A model generated the notes under the pieces. The model saw only the letters and a list, made by a program, of their open reading frames with translations. It was not told where the DNA came from and did not search any database. 64,000 bases of DNA from Bradyrhizobium cytisi. GTDB taxonomy: Bacteria; Pseudomonadota; Alphaproteobacteria; Rhizobiales; Xanthobacteraceae. The DNA lies in NCBI RefSeq assembly GCF_008123515.1, contig NZ_VSSR01000001.1:87321-151320 (forward strand). Direction: 5' to 3'. This document shows, piece after piece, positions 46,884-55,655 of this stretch. Every line of letters begins with the position of its first letter. Position 1 is the first letter of the stretch. A program made the translations under genes and the position numbers.

Positions 46884-47876
46884 ATGCGTGGGACGTCTCT
46901 CTTTTTGTTGTCCGTCAGTGCGGCCGTGCTTGCAGGCAACGCGCCGGCGTGTGCTGCCTGGCAGCCGCAGAAGCCGATCGAGTTCGTGGCGACCGCCGGC
47001 CCCGGCGGCGGGACCGACAACATCGCCCGCGCGGTGCAGAACATCATCACCAAGTACAAGCTGACGGACCAGCCGATCGTCGTCGTCAACAAGGCCGGCG
47101 GCAGCGGCGCCGAAGGCTATGTCTACGGCAAGGCCTCGGCTGGCGATCCCTACAAGGTGATCTTCGGCACCTCGAACGCCTGGCAGCAGCCGCTCGTCTC
47201 TAAGGTCGCATTCAACTATACCGATCTCACCCCGATCGCGGCGATGGCGCAGGACGAGTTCCTGCTCTGGGTCAAGCAGGACTCGCCCTACAAGACTGCG
47301 GGCGACTATCTGAAGGCCGCAGCGTCGGGTGACTTCAAGATGGGCGGCGCGCAGTCCAAGGACACCGACGAGGTGTTGACGCGCATGATCGAGAAGGCCG
47401 GTCATGTGAAGCTGACCTACATCCCCTTCAAGAGCGGTGCGGAAACGGCGGTGCAGCTCGCCGGAGGGCACCTCGATTCCCACGTCAACAATCCCAGCGA
47501 AAGCATCGGGCAATGGCGCGGCGGCACGCAGCGCCCGCTGTGTGTCTTCAGCCCGAAGCGGCTGCCGCAAGGCGCCAAGGTCACGGCAACCGAGGGCTGG
47601 AGCGACGTGCCGACCTGCGTCGAGCAGGGCCTCGATATCAAGCAATATGAGCAGCCGCGGACGGTCTGGCTGCCCGGCAAGGTCACGCCGGACCAGGCGG
47701 CATACTATGTCGACCTCATGAAGAAGGTGCAGGCGACACCGGAGTGGAAGGACTACATCGAGAAATCCTCACAGATCGACACCTTCCTCACCGGTGCCGA
47801 GTTCGACAAGTTCATCAAGGAGGATCTCGAACACCTCAGGCAGGTCGCAAGCGAGCAGGGCTGGCTGGTCAAGTAA
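46884..47876 (+). CDS. Tripartite tricarboxylate transporter solute-binding protein (TctC/Bug)
   Basis: 330 residues: signal peptide 1-24 and the Bug/TctC fold (KPIEFVATAGPGGGTDNIAR, VVVNKAGGSGAEGYVYG, and GGHLDSHVNNPSE in place of the usual AGxVD segment). It binds a carboxylic acid in the periplasm and delivers it to the TctBA membrane parts encoded right after. ATG 46884 follows the strong site GTTGGAGGAAATC. Confidence 0.93.
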   Translation: MRGTSLFLLSVSAAVLAGNAPACAAWQPQKPIEFVATAGPGGGTDNIARAVQNIITKYKLTDQPIVVVNKAGGSGAEGYVYGKASAGDPYKVIFGTSNAWQQPLVSKVAFNYTDLTPIAAMAQDEFLLWVKQDSPYKTAGDYLKAAASGDFKMGGAQSKDTDEVLTRMIEKAGHVKLTYIPFKSGAETAVQLAGGHLDSHVNNPSESIGQWRGGTQRPLCVFSPKRLPQGAKVTATEGWSDVPTCVEQGLDIKQYEQPRTVWLPGKVTPDQAAYYVDLMKKVQATPEWKDYIEKSSQIDTFLTGAEFDKFIKEDLEHLRQVASEQGWLVK

Positions 47877-47934
47877 GACCGGGCGCGCTTGCGCAAGTGA
47901 AATGCCCTTGTCCATTGCTCGACTGGAGCCTTCC

Positions 47935-48417
47935 ATGATCTCACGACGCGCGCTCGAACTTGCGACCGCCATCCTCACCGGCGGTTTTGGTGTTGCGGTG
48001 GTGGTCCAGAGTCTGGACAACGGCATCGGCTGGTCGAGTGCGGGTGTGGATTCCGGCACATTCCCGTTCCTGACCGGCGTCATCATTGTCGCCGGCAGCC
48101 TGTACAATCTGGCGCGCGGCGTAGTGCCCGGCGCGAGGCTGGCCAGCGTGCCCATCGCGATCACGTCCATCGAGCTGCGGCGGCTGGCGGGCCTGTTCGT
48201 GCCGGCCGCGATCTTCGTCGCCGCCATCCCGCTGCTCGGGATGTATCTGGCGTCGGCAATTTACGTCTTCGCGGTGCTCGCGATCCCCCGTCATCAATCC
48301 GTGCTGCGTTCGGCGATTGCGGCGGCGGCGACGGCGCTCGCCCTCTACGTCGTGTTCGAGCGCATGTTCCAGGTCAGCCTGCCGCACGGCGCGTTCGCCG
48401 CCGCGTTCGGGTTCTGA
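47935..48417 (+). CDS. Tripartite tricarboxylate transporter small subunit (TctB)
   Basis: 160 residues with four hydrophobic segments (ALELATAILTGGFGVAVVVQ, TFPFLTGVIIVAGSLYNLA, LFVPAAIFVAAIPLLGMYLA, SAIAAAATALALYVVFERM). It has the poorly conserved but typical size and topology of TctB. It lies between the binding protein and TctA genes, which supports the call. Confidence 0.85.
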   Translation: MISRRALELATAILTGGFGVAVVVQSLDNGIGWSSAGVDSGTFPFLTGVIIVAGSLYNLARGVVPGARLASVPIAITSIELRRLAGLFVPAAIFVAAIPLLGMYLASAIYVFAVLAIPRHQSVLRSAIAAAATALALYVVFERMFQVSLPHGAFAAAFGF

Positions 48418-48428
48418 GGGGGCGGGTG

Positions 48429-49967
48429 ATGGACAATCTCTCGGAGCTCTTCCACGGCTTCACCATCGCGGTCACCGTGCCGCATCTGGCGCTGATGGTC
48501 GTCGGCGTGCTGCTCGGCATTCTCGTCGGCGTGCTGCCGGGGCTGGGTGCGCCGAACGGGGTGTCGCTGCTGCTGCCGCTGACCTTCGGCATGCAGCCGG
48601 TGTCAGCGATCATCCTGCTCTCCAGCATGTATTGGGGCGCGCTGTTCGGGGGCTCGGTGACCTCGATCCTGTTCAACATCCCCGGCGAGCCGTCCTCGGT
48701 CGCGACCACCTTCGACGGCTATCCGATGGCGCGCGACGGCCGGCCGACCACGGCGCTCGCTACCGCCTTCGGCTCGGCAGCGTTCGGCGCGCTGATCGGT
48801 GTCATCCTGATCACCTTCCTGGCGTCATGGGTGGCGCAGGTCGCGCTCGCCTTCGGCCCGCCGGAATACTTTGCGGTTTATTTCCTGGCCTTCGCGAGCT
48901 TCGTCGGCATGGGCGGCGCGGCGCCGATCAAGACTGTGGTGGCGCTCGCGATCGGCTTTGCGATCGCCGCGATCGGCATCGACACGGTCTCCGGCAGCGT
49001 CCGCCTCACCATGGGCATCGACGAGCTGGTCAAGGGCGTGAACTTCGTCGTCGCGGTGATGGGCCTGTTTGGCATCGGCGAGCTGCTGGTCGCGGTCGAG
49101 GAGGAGTTTCATGCCCGCGCCGTCTCCTCCAGGATCGACTGGCGCGAGGTGTTCCGCGCGGTCGGCCGCCTGCCACGGCACGGCGTTGCGCTGCTGCGGA
49201 GTGCTGCCATCGGCTGCTGGATGGGGATCACGCCGGGCGGCCCGACCGCAGCGTCCTTCATGAGCTACGGCATCGCGCGGCGCTTCTCGCGGCGCGGCCG
49301 CTATTTCGGCACCGGCGAGGTCGAAGGCATCATCTCGCCCGAGACCGCCGACCATGCCGCCGGCACCAGCGCGTTGTTGCCGATGCTCTCGCTCGGCATT
49401 CCCGGTTCGGCCACCGCGGCCGTCATGATGGGCGGGCTGATGATCTGGGGCCTCAATCCCGGGCCGATGCTGTTCGTCGACCAGAAAGACTTCGTCTGGG
49501 GCCTGATCGCCTCGATGTATGTCGGCAACATCGTCGCGGTCGCGCTGGTGCTTCTGACCGTGCCCGTGTTTGCCGCCTTGATGCGGATTCCGTTCGTGAT
49601 CATCGCGCCGCTGATCGTGATCATCTGCGTCGTCGGCGCCTATTCGGTGTCGAACTCCTATCTCGACGTCGTCATGATGCTCGGCTTCGGCATTGTCGGC
49701 TATCTCTTCAAGAAGCTGTTTTATCCGCTGGCGCCGCTGGTGCTCGCGATCGTCATCGGCGACAAGGCCGAGGATGCGTTCCGGCAGTCGATGCTGATGT
49801 CCAAGGGATCGCTCGGAATCTTCTTTGCCAACAAGCTGGTGACGTGCCTCGTGGTGGCCGGCATCGCGCTGTTGCTGCTTCCGCTCGTGCTGCAGCTTGC
49901 GCGGCCGTTTCGCAAGACGGCGTCTCCGGACGCCGATACGCCAGCCCAGGAAAAGGTGATCATATGA
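48429..49967 (+). CDS. Tripartite tricarboxylate transporter large subunit (TctA)
   Basis: 512-residue membrane protein with about 12 spans. The family landmarks are present: GVLPGLGAPNGVSLLLPLTF, FNIPGEPSSVATTFDGYPMA and the second repeat of this motif as LSLGIPGSATAAVMMGGLMIWGL. The start is ATG 48429 (GTG 48426 in frame). Its last four bases overlap the pdxA-like start (ATGA). Confidence 0.94.
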   Translation: MDNLSELFHGFTIAVTVPHLALMVVGVLLGILVGVLPGLGAPNGVSLLLPLTFGMQPVSAIILLSSMYWGALFGGSVTSILFNIPGEPSSVATTFDGYPMARDGRPTTALATAFGSAAFGALIGVILITFLASWVAQVALAFGPPEYFAVYFLAFASFVGMGGAAPIKTVVALAIGFAIAAIGIDTVSGSVRLTMGIDELVKGVNFVVAVMGLFGIGELLVAVEEEFHARAVSSRIDWREVFRAVGRLPRHGVALLRSAAIGCWMGITPGGPTAASFMSYGIARRFSRRGRYFGTGEVEGIISPETADHAAGTSALLPMLSLGIPGSATAAVMMGGLMIWGLNPGPMLFVDQKDFVWGLIASMYVGNIVAVALVLLTVPVFAALMRIPFVIIAPLIVIICVVGAYSVSNSYLDVVMMLGFGIVGYLFKKLFYPLAPLVLAIVIGDKAEDAFRQSMLMSKGSLGIFFANKLVTCLVVAGIALLLLPLVLQLARPFRKTASPDADTPAQEKVII

Positions 49968-50968
49968 CCGCAAAGCCGCTCATTGCTCTCGCGATGGGAG
50001 ACCCCGCCGGCATCAGCCCGGAGCTGACGGCAAAGCTCGCGGCGCTGGACGAGATCCGGGCCCGCGCCCGCCTCGTCGTCATCGGCGACCGCCGCATCTT
50101 CGACGAAGGTGCACGCGTCGCCGGCGTTGCGCCGGAGCTGACATCGGTGGAGCAGGGGCGCGATTTTCGCGCCGCGAAGGGCGATGTGCTGTTCGTCGAT
50201 CTCGGCCATCTCGATCCCAGGGACGTCGAGCCCAAGACTGCGACCCTGGCCGGTGGAAAATTCGCCCTCGCGAACTACCGCTACGCGCTCGAGCTCGCCC
50301 GCGACAATCGCGTCGATGCCGTCTGCTTCACGCCCTTCAACAAGCAGGCGATGCGGTATGCCCGCGCCGACTATGACGACGAGATCGCGTTCTCGGCGGA
50401 GGTTGCGGGCCTGAAGACGCCGGCCAGCGAATTCAACGTGCTGGGCGAGCTCTGGAACGCGCGGGTCACCTCGCACATTCCGCTCAGGGATGTCGCTGCG
50501 AAGCTCTCCGCCGAACGCATCCAGCGTGCGCTGAAGCTGACAGATGCCTGCATGCGCAACGCCGGCTTTGCGCGCCCGCGGATCGCCGTGGCCGGCCTCA
50601 ACCCGCACGCCGGCGACGGCGGCAATTTCGGCCGCGAGGAGATCGATGTCATCGCGCCGGTGGTGGAAGCCGGCCAGCGCGAGGGCATTGCCGTGGAGGG
50701 GCCGTTTCCGGCCGACACCGTGTTCCTGCGCGCCAAGGCCGGCGCCTTCGATGCTGTGCTGACGATGTATCACGACCAGGGCCAGATCGCGATGAAGCTG
50801 ATGGGGTTCGATCGCGGCGTCACCTTGCTCGGCGGCTTCCCGTTTCCGATCTGCACCCCCGCGCACGGCACCGCCTACGATATCGCCGGGCAAGGCGTCG
50901 CATCGACCGGTGCCAGCCGCGCCGCGGTGCTGCTTGCGGCGGAGATGGCCGGGCGACGGGTCGGCTGA
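49964..50968 (+). CDS. PdxA-family dehydrogenase (PdxA2-like)
   Basis: 334 residues. NAD-dependent metal enzymes of this family oxidise and decarboxylate 4-hydroxythreonine phosphate or related acids. The metal histidines are in TSHIPLRD, GLNPHAGDGG and TMYHDQGQ; GDPAGISPELT opens the protein. GDGGNFGREEID differs from E. coli PdxA, where GEGGH is found, a sign of another substrate. Position at the end of the transporter operon argues for a catabolic role rather than vitamin B6 synthesis. Confidence 0.88.
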   Translation: MTAKPLIALAMGDPAGISPELTAKLAALDEIRARARLVVIGDRRIFDEGARVAGVAPELTSVEQGRDFRAAKGDVLFVDLGHLDPRDVEPKTATLAGGKFALANYRYALELARDNRVDAVCFTPFNKQAMRYARADYDDEIAFSAEVAGLKTPASEFNVLGELWNARVTSHIPLRDVAAKLSAERIQRALKLTDACMRNAGFARPRIAVAGLNPHAGDGGNFGREEIDVIAPVVEAGQREGIAVEGPFPADTVFLRAKAGAFDAVLTMYHDQGQIAMKLMGFDRGVTLLGGFPFPICTPAHGTAYDIAGQGVASTGASRAAVLLAAEMAGRRVG

Positions 50969-51061
50969 TCCGGGCCGGCGCGCTTTTCGGGAAGAACTGG
51001 AAACTTCCGCGATCGAGTCGAGTTGCCAATCCGACGAGTATCTCGACGCCGGAGCTGGACT

Positions 51062-52075
51062 ATGATCGAGGCGGCGGCGCGACGCGCGGCGGCGAAGATT
51101 GTTTTCGCGGTCACGCTCTTGGTCTTGGCGGCCGCACCGGCGTTCGCCGCCGGGATGGATGCGGCCGCGATCGGTTCCGCCGCGCCCTCGAAGAAGACCC
51201 TGTCGAATGAGAAGCCGACCGCGGCGGGCGTGCGTCTGCAGGTGCTGCTGGACAGGGCCCATTTCTCGCCGGGCGAGATCGACGGCAAATTCGGGGAGAA
51301 CGCCCGGAAGGCACTGCGCGCCTATGCGGAAGCGCGGCAATTGCCTGGTACGGATGAGCTGACGGACGAGGTCTGGAAGGCGCTGCAGGCGGACGACCGG
51401 CCGCCGACGGCGACCTACACCATCATCGACAAGGACGTCGCCGGCCCGTTCCTGCGCAAGCTTCCGTCGAAGATGGAGGACATGAAGGACATTCCGAGGC
51501 TCGGTTACACCAGTCCGCGCGAAGCGCTGGCCGAGAAGTTTCACATGAGCGAGCAGCTGCTGGCCGCGCTCAACCCTGGGCGCCACTTCGACCGCGCCGG
51601 TGAGACCATCACTGTGGTCGACACGAGCGACGGTGGAAGCGCTGCGCCCGTGAAGGCAGGCAGGGTCGAGATCGACAAGAAGCGGCAAACCGTAAAACTG
51701 TTCGACAAGTCGAATGCGCTGATCGGCTTTTATCCGGCGACTGTCGGCAGCGAGGAGAAGCCGTCACCTTCGGGCACGCTGAAGGTCACCGAGATCGATC
51801 CCAATCCAACCTATCGCTACAATCCCGCCTATCACTTCAAGGGTGTTCATTCCCGAAAGCCCTTCAAGATCAGGCCCGGTCCGAACAATCCGGTCGGCAC
51901 GATGTGGATCAACCTGTCCGCCGACGGCTATGGCATCCATGGCACGCCGTCGCCGCAAAATATCTCCAAGGCGCAATCGCATGGTTGTGTGCGCCTCACC
52001 AATTGGGACGCCGAACGCGTCGCAACCAGCGTCGCGAAAGGCACGCCGGTCGCGTTCGTGGAGGGCGGTGGTTGA
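51062..52075 (+). CDS. L,D-transpeptidase (YkuD domain) with peptidoglycan-binding domain
   Basis: 337 residues, exported: signal peptide 1-29 with the FAVTLLVLAAAPAFA core. A peptidoglycan-binding domain (about 55-100, LDRAHFSPGEIDGKFGENAR) precedes the catalytic YkuD domain, which has IHGTPSP and the SHGCVRLTN active-site motif with the nucleophile cysteine. It cross-links peptidoglycan by 3-3 bonds or anchors proteins to it. The start is ATG 51062; an upstream GTG/TTG frame to 51023 is weaker. Confidence 0.9.
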   Translation: MIEAAARRAAAKIVFAVTLLVLAAAPAFAAGMDAAAIGSAAPSKKTLSNEKPTAAGVRLQVLLDRAHFSPGEIDGKFGENARKALRAYAEARQLPGTDELTDEVWKALQADDRPPTATYTIIDKDVAGPFLRKLPSKMEDMKDIPRLGYTSPREALAEKFHMSEQLLAALNPGRHFDRAGETITVVDTSDGGSAAPVKAGRVEIDKKRQTVKLFDKSNALIGFYPATVGSEEKPSPSGTLKVTEIDPNPTYRYNPAYHFKGVHSRKPFKIRPGPNNPVGTMWINLSADGYGIHGTPSPQNISKAQSHGCVRLTNWDAERVATSVAKGTPVAFVEGGG

Positions 52076-52111
52076 TGCCTGCGCCCGCCGCGACGGCCGT
52101 AGGGCGGATCC

Positions 52112-52228
52112 TCAGACGCTCGTAAGCCAGGTTGCGAGCGGCGTTCTTCCAAGCCGCGCCTCGCCGAGCGGGATCAGCGAAGTGTCGTCAATGGGAGCGC
52201 CGTAATACTGTTCGGGATCCCGGCAGGA
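52112..52228 (-). pseudogene. 3' fragment of an NmrA-like SDR gene
   Basis: The minus strand encodes RDPEQYYGAPIDDTSLIPLG and on to a stop at 52112. It repeats the C terminus of the SDR gene at 54598-55342 (QYYGAPIDDTSLNPLG and onward) with a few changes, and the DNA is also clearly related over about 105 bases. Nothing upstream of this tail is present. It lies on the far side of ftsH from the longer copy, in the same orientation. Confidence 0.8.
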
Positions 52229-52318
52229 AGCGGCCGACCTGACGCGTCGAGCGCAGCGGTGACGGATGCTTCGCTCGGCCGTTCGGCTCGCATCGGTTCG
52301 ACCAAACCTCATCCGACT

Positions 52319-54160
52319 TCAGACCGCCCGCAAGCCTTCCTTGGGCACCTCTCGGATCAGCTTGTCGATATCGCTCTGCTCCAGCGTCTCCTTCTCCAGC
52401 AGCTGCTTTGCGGCGCGGTCGAGAATGGATCGGCGCATCGTGAGCAGGCCCTGCGTCCGCTGGAACACATTGTCGACGATCACCCTGACCTCCCGGTCGA
52501 CGGCCGCTGCCGTCTCCTCGGCATATTCGCGCTCGCGCACCGGGTAGGGACGATCCGTGCTCGCCAGGAAATTGCCGGGATCGCGCTCGTAGGCGATGCT
52601 TCCGAGCTTCTCCGACATGCCGTAGCGCGTCACCATGCTGCGGGCGATATCGGTAACGCGGCGCAGATCGTCGGCGGCTCCGGTCGACAGATGGCCGAAC
52701 ACAATCAACTCGGCAGCGCGGCCGCCGAGCAGAACCGCCATCTTGTTTTCCAGCTCTTCCTTCGTCATCAGGAAGCGGTCCTCGATCGGCCGCTGAATGG
52801 TGTAGCCGAGCGCGCCAACGCCGCGCGGGATGATCGACACCTTATGCACCGGGTCAACCCCGGCCAGCGACAGAGCGACCAGTGCGTGACCCATCTCATG
52901 GTAGGCCACGATGTCGCGCTCGCGAGGGTTGAGCAGGCGGTTCCGCTTCTCAAGTCCTGCGACCATCCGCTCGACTGCGTTGTTGAAGTCGCTCATGCCG
53001 ACTGCTTTGGCCCCGCGGCGCGTCGCCAGCAGCGCCGCCTCGTTGACGAGATTGGCGAGATCGGCTCCGGTGAATCCCGGCGTCAGTGCGGCCACCGCCT
53101 CCGCCTCAACGTCGGGGGCGAGCCGCACCTTGGTCATGTGCACCTTCAGAATGTCGACTCGGCCTTTCTTGTCCGGGCGATCGACGAGGACCTGGCGATC
53201 GAAGCGACCGGCTCGGAGCAGGGCGGGATCGAGGATTTCGGGCCGATTGGTTGCAGCGAGGATGACGAGGCCCGATCGCGAGTCGAATCCATCAAGCTCG
53301 ACCAGGAGCTGGTTCAGGGTCTGCTCCTTCTCATCGTGACCGCCCGCGAACGGGCCGATACCGCGAGCGCGTCCGAGCGCGTCGAGCTCGTCAATGAAGA
53401 TGATGGCAGGCGCCTTCTCGTGTGCCTGCTGGAATAGATCACGAACGCGGGCGGCGCCGACCCCAACGAACATCTCGACGAACTCGGATCCCGAAATCGA
53501 GAAGAACGGCACTTTCGCTTCGCCCGCTACCGCCTTCGCCAGCAGGGTCTTGCCTGTCCCCGGTGGTCCGACCAGCAGCACGCCTTTCGGCATGCGTCCG
53601 CCCAGCCGGCCATAGTCGGCGGGAGATTTCAGAAAATCGACGACCTCGCGAAGCTCGTCCTTGGCTTCGTCGACGCCTGCAGCGTCGGCAAAGGTGACGC
53701 CAGTGTTGGACTCGACGTAGATTTTCGCCTTGCTCTTGCCGATCTGCATCAAGCCGCCGCCAAGGCCGCCGCTTTCGGCGATGCGGCGGCCGACGTACCA
53801 CCACAGGCCGAAAAACAGCAGCACCGGCATGACCCACGACAGCAGATCGCGGAAGAAGGTGCTTTCGATCTGGCCCGTGAAGCGGACATTGTGCTTCTCG
53901 AGCTCCTGGGCGATATCCTGATCGACGCGCGTCGTGATGAATTGCTTCTGCCCGCCCGGCAGCGGCTCCTTGAGCGTGCCTTGCAAGGTGCGATCCGAAA
54001 TGCCGACGCTCTCGACCTTGTTGTCGCGCAGGAGCTGCTGGTACTCGCTGTAGGAGATAACGGCGATCTGGCCGACCGTCGCAATCAGGTGCTGAAGGAC
54101 AAAGACCGCAAGGATGGCGGCAATGGCATAGGCGATATTGAAGCGGGTCTTCGTCGTCAT
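52319..54160 (-). CDS. ftsH: ATP-dependent zinc metalloprotease FtsH, accessory copy
   Basis: 613 residues. Two membrane spans (about 8-28 and 107-125) enclose a periplasmic domain. The AAA module has [17 protein letters not shown], the [15 protein letters not shown]alker B and the [20 protein letters not shown] region; the protease has [14 protein letters not shown] and third ligand D in [12 protein letters not shown]. The N-terminal sequence ([20 protein letters not shown]) differs from housekeeping rhizobial FtsH and resembles the stress-associated accessory type. It degrades membrane and misfolded proteins. No operon partner is seen. Confidence 0.93.
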   Translation of the reverse strand: MTTKTRFNIAYAIAAILAVFVLQHLIATVGQIAVISYSEYQQLLRDNKVESVGISDRTLQGTLKEPLPGGQKQFITTRVDQDIAQELEKHNVRFTGQIESTFFRDLLSWVMPVLLFFGLWWYVGRRIAESGGLGGGLMQIGKSKAKIYVESNTGVTFADAAGVDEAKDELREVVDFLKSPADYGRLGGRMPKGVLLVGPPGTGKTLLAKAVAGEAKVPFFSISGSEFVEMFVGVGAARVRDLFQQAHEKAPAIIFIDELDALGRARGIGPFAGGHDEKEQTLNQLLVELDGFDSRSGLVILAATNRPEILDPALLRAGRFDRQVLVDRPDKKGRVDILKVHMTKVRLAPDVEAEAVAALTPGFTGADLANLVNEAALLATRRGAKAVGMSDFNNAVERMVAGLEKRNRLLNPRERDIVAYHEMGHALVALSLAGVDPVHKVSIIPRGVGALGYTIQRPIEDRFLMTKEELENKMAVLLGGRAAELIVFGHLSTGAADDLRRVTDIARSMVTRYGMSEKLGSIAYERDPGNFLASTDRPYPVREREYAEETAAAVDREVRVIVDNVFQRTQGLLTMRRSILDRAAKQLLEKETLEQSDIDKLIREVPKEGLRAV

Positions 54161-54597
54161 GCGAAAGCTCGGTATGACGGGTGAACGGGGCGAAAGCGGA
54201 CGCCGGCATCGGCCGGACCATCGGGAATAACCTGGGCCCGCAGGCTTGGTTTCAATACTGGGCCGTCGCGTGCCCCGCGCGGCCCGTTGTCCGCCGCAGC
54301 AGGCCTTCCCGGCCTCGCAAAGAGCACTGCGCCCGCAAACGGCGCGACGATCGTCGATGCCTTCGCTTTGCCCGACGTGTCAAACGACCGTGGCTAAAAA
54401 CCTTGTGCCTGCAACCACCGGGGGCCGGCTGGCCCACCGGTCCCAGCGCGCCGGACGGCCGGCTCGTCATACGGCGCAGACGATTACGCCGCACCAGCCG
54501 AGCCCGCGATAGGTCTCGTAGCCCGGCGTCGCGTGGAAGCCGATCATCGACCCGGTGCGGTCCCGGCCGATCCGGCGTTACTCTCCGTTGTGGGTCC
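54161..54597. other. 437-base gap upstream of ftsH; no gene recognised
   Basis: The open frames here are arginine-rich and look like noise from high GC. One short minus-strand frame (54467-54547) reads MIGFHATPGYETYRGLGWCG and ends in VIVCAV; it has a protein-like composition but only 26 residues, and may be the relic of a deleted gene. The ftsH promoter should lie here. Confidence 0.35.
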
Positions 54598-55342
54598 TCA
54601 CGGCTTTGCGAGCCACGTTGCGAGCGGCGTCTTCCCGAGCCGCGCCTCGCCGAGCGGGTTCAGCGAGGTGTCGTCGATCGGGGCGCCGTAATACTGCGCG
54701 CTGGGGTCTCCGACCACTGGACGATTGTCGCCGGACGCCTTCAGACGTCGCGCGACGAATTCATTGAAGGGGGCCTTCTCGGGGCCTGCGATATCGATCG
54801 TGCCGTTCAGCGGCCGTCCCGTTGCGACCTCGGCAAGGCTATCGACCACATCGTCGGATGCGATCGGCTGAAACAGCGCCGATGGAACGACGATCTTGCC
54901 TCCAGTCACGCCCGCTTCGCCGATGGCGCCGAGGAATTCAAAGAACTGGGTGGCGCGAACGATCGAGTAGGGCACCGAAGAGGCCTTGACGATGGTCTCC
55001 TGTGCGAGCTTGGCACGAAAATAGGGCGATGTCGGGCGAGCGGTCGGTCCCCACGATCGACAGCGCGACATGATGCTTGACGCCAGCTTTGGCCTCGGCA
55101 GCGAGGAGGTTCTTGCTCGAGCGCTCGAAGAATTCGAGCACGGCGGCAGGCTCCCAGGATGGTGAATTGGCGACGTCGACGACAACATCCGCGCCGGCCG
55201 TCGCCGCCGCGAGGCCTTCGCCGGTCACGGCGTTCACACCCGATCTTGGCGAGGCGGCTACGCTCTCGTGGCCCTGCTGCTTGAGCTTCGCAACGAGCTT
55301 GGACCCGATCAGCCCGGTTCCGCCGATCACGACAATCTTCAT
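54598..55342 (-). pseudogene. NmrA-like SDR oxidoreductase, single-base frameshift
   Basis: An atypical SDR/NAD(P)-binding protein split over two frames. From ATG 55342 the first frame gives MKIVVIGGTGLIGSKLVAKL up to VALSIVGTDRSPDI. The second frame then supplies YFRAKLAQETIVKASSVPYS through to WLAKP at 54598. The join is at the GGG run 55024-55026 on the plus strand; removing one G gives PDIAYFRAKLAQE and a protein of 247 residues. The span of 745 bases is one more than a multiple of three, in agreement. Either mutant or sequencing error. Confidence 0.82.
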
Positions 55343-55655
55343 GACGTGTCTCCTCGACATTTCGGAACGCGAGTTGACCGATCCAGCGGATGCTCACGCT
55401 CTCACGTTGCTGAATGTGATGCGGGATGCATCCTAACAGAGTTGTTGGGCACGCTCCTGCCTGTAACGGCCCAGACTCGCCGGAAAATGCTCAGGAAACG
55501 TGCATTCCGAGAAAAATATTCCGTTTGGCTCGAACGAATGATGGTACGCCGCGCCCGAATATCGCTATTCGCGTTGCCGCGCATCAGCATGACGGCTTCA
55601 ACGGGGATGGATCGAGTTCGAGGCGGTGGTGGCCGGGCTTGTCTTGAGCGCGCCT
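55343..55655. other. 313-base gap; no gene recognised
   Basis: Lies between the start of the frameshifted SDR gene and the stop of the Tat-exported binding protein gene, both minus strand. It includes a likely ribosome site for the SDR gene (GAGGAGACACGTC). No terminator with a T run is evident after the binding-protein stop, and no protein-like open frame is seen. Confidence 0.4.

Noticed and set aside
48317..50968. An 883-residue plus-strand frame covering tctA and the PdxA-like gene
   Set aside because: Only its last third is a real protein (PdxA-like, start 49964). The first part is an out-of-phase, arginine/alanine-rich reading of tctA.
54467..54547. Short minus-strand frame MIGFHATPGYETYRGLGWCG
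   Set aside because: Composition looks like protein, but it is only 26 residues, with a stop a few codons upstream of the ATG and no ribosome site. Mentioned only as a possible relic.
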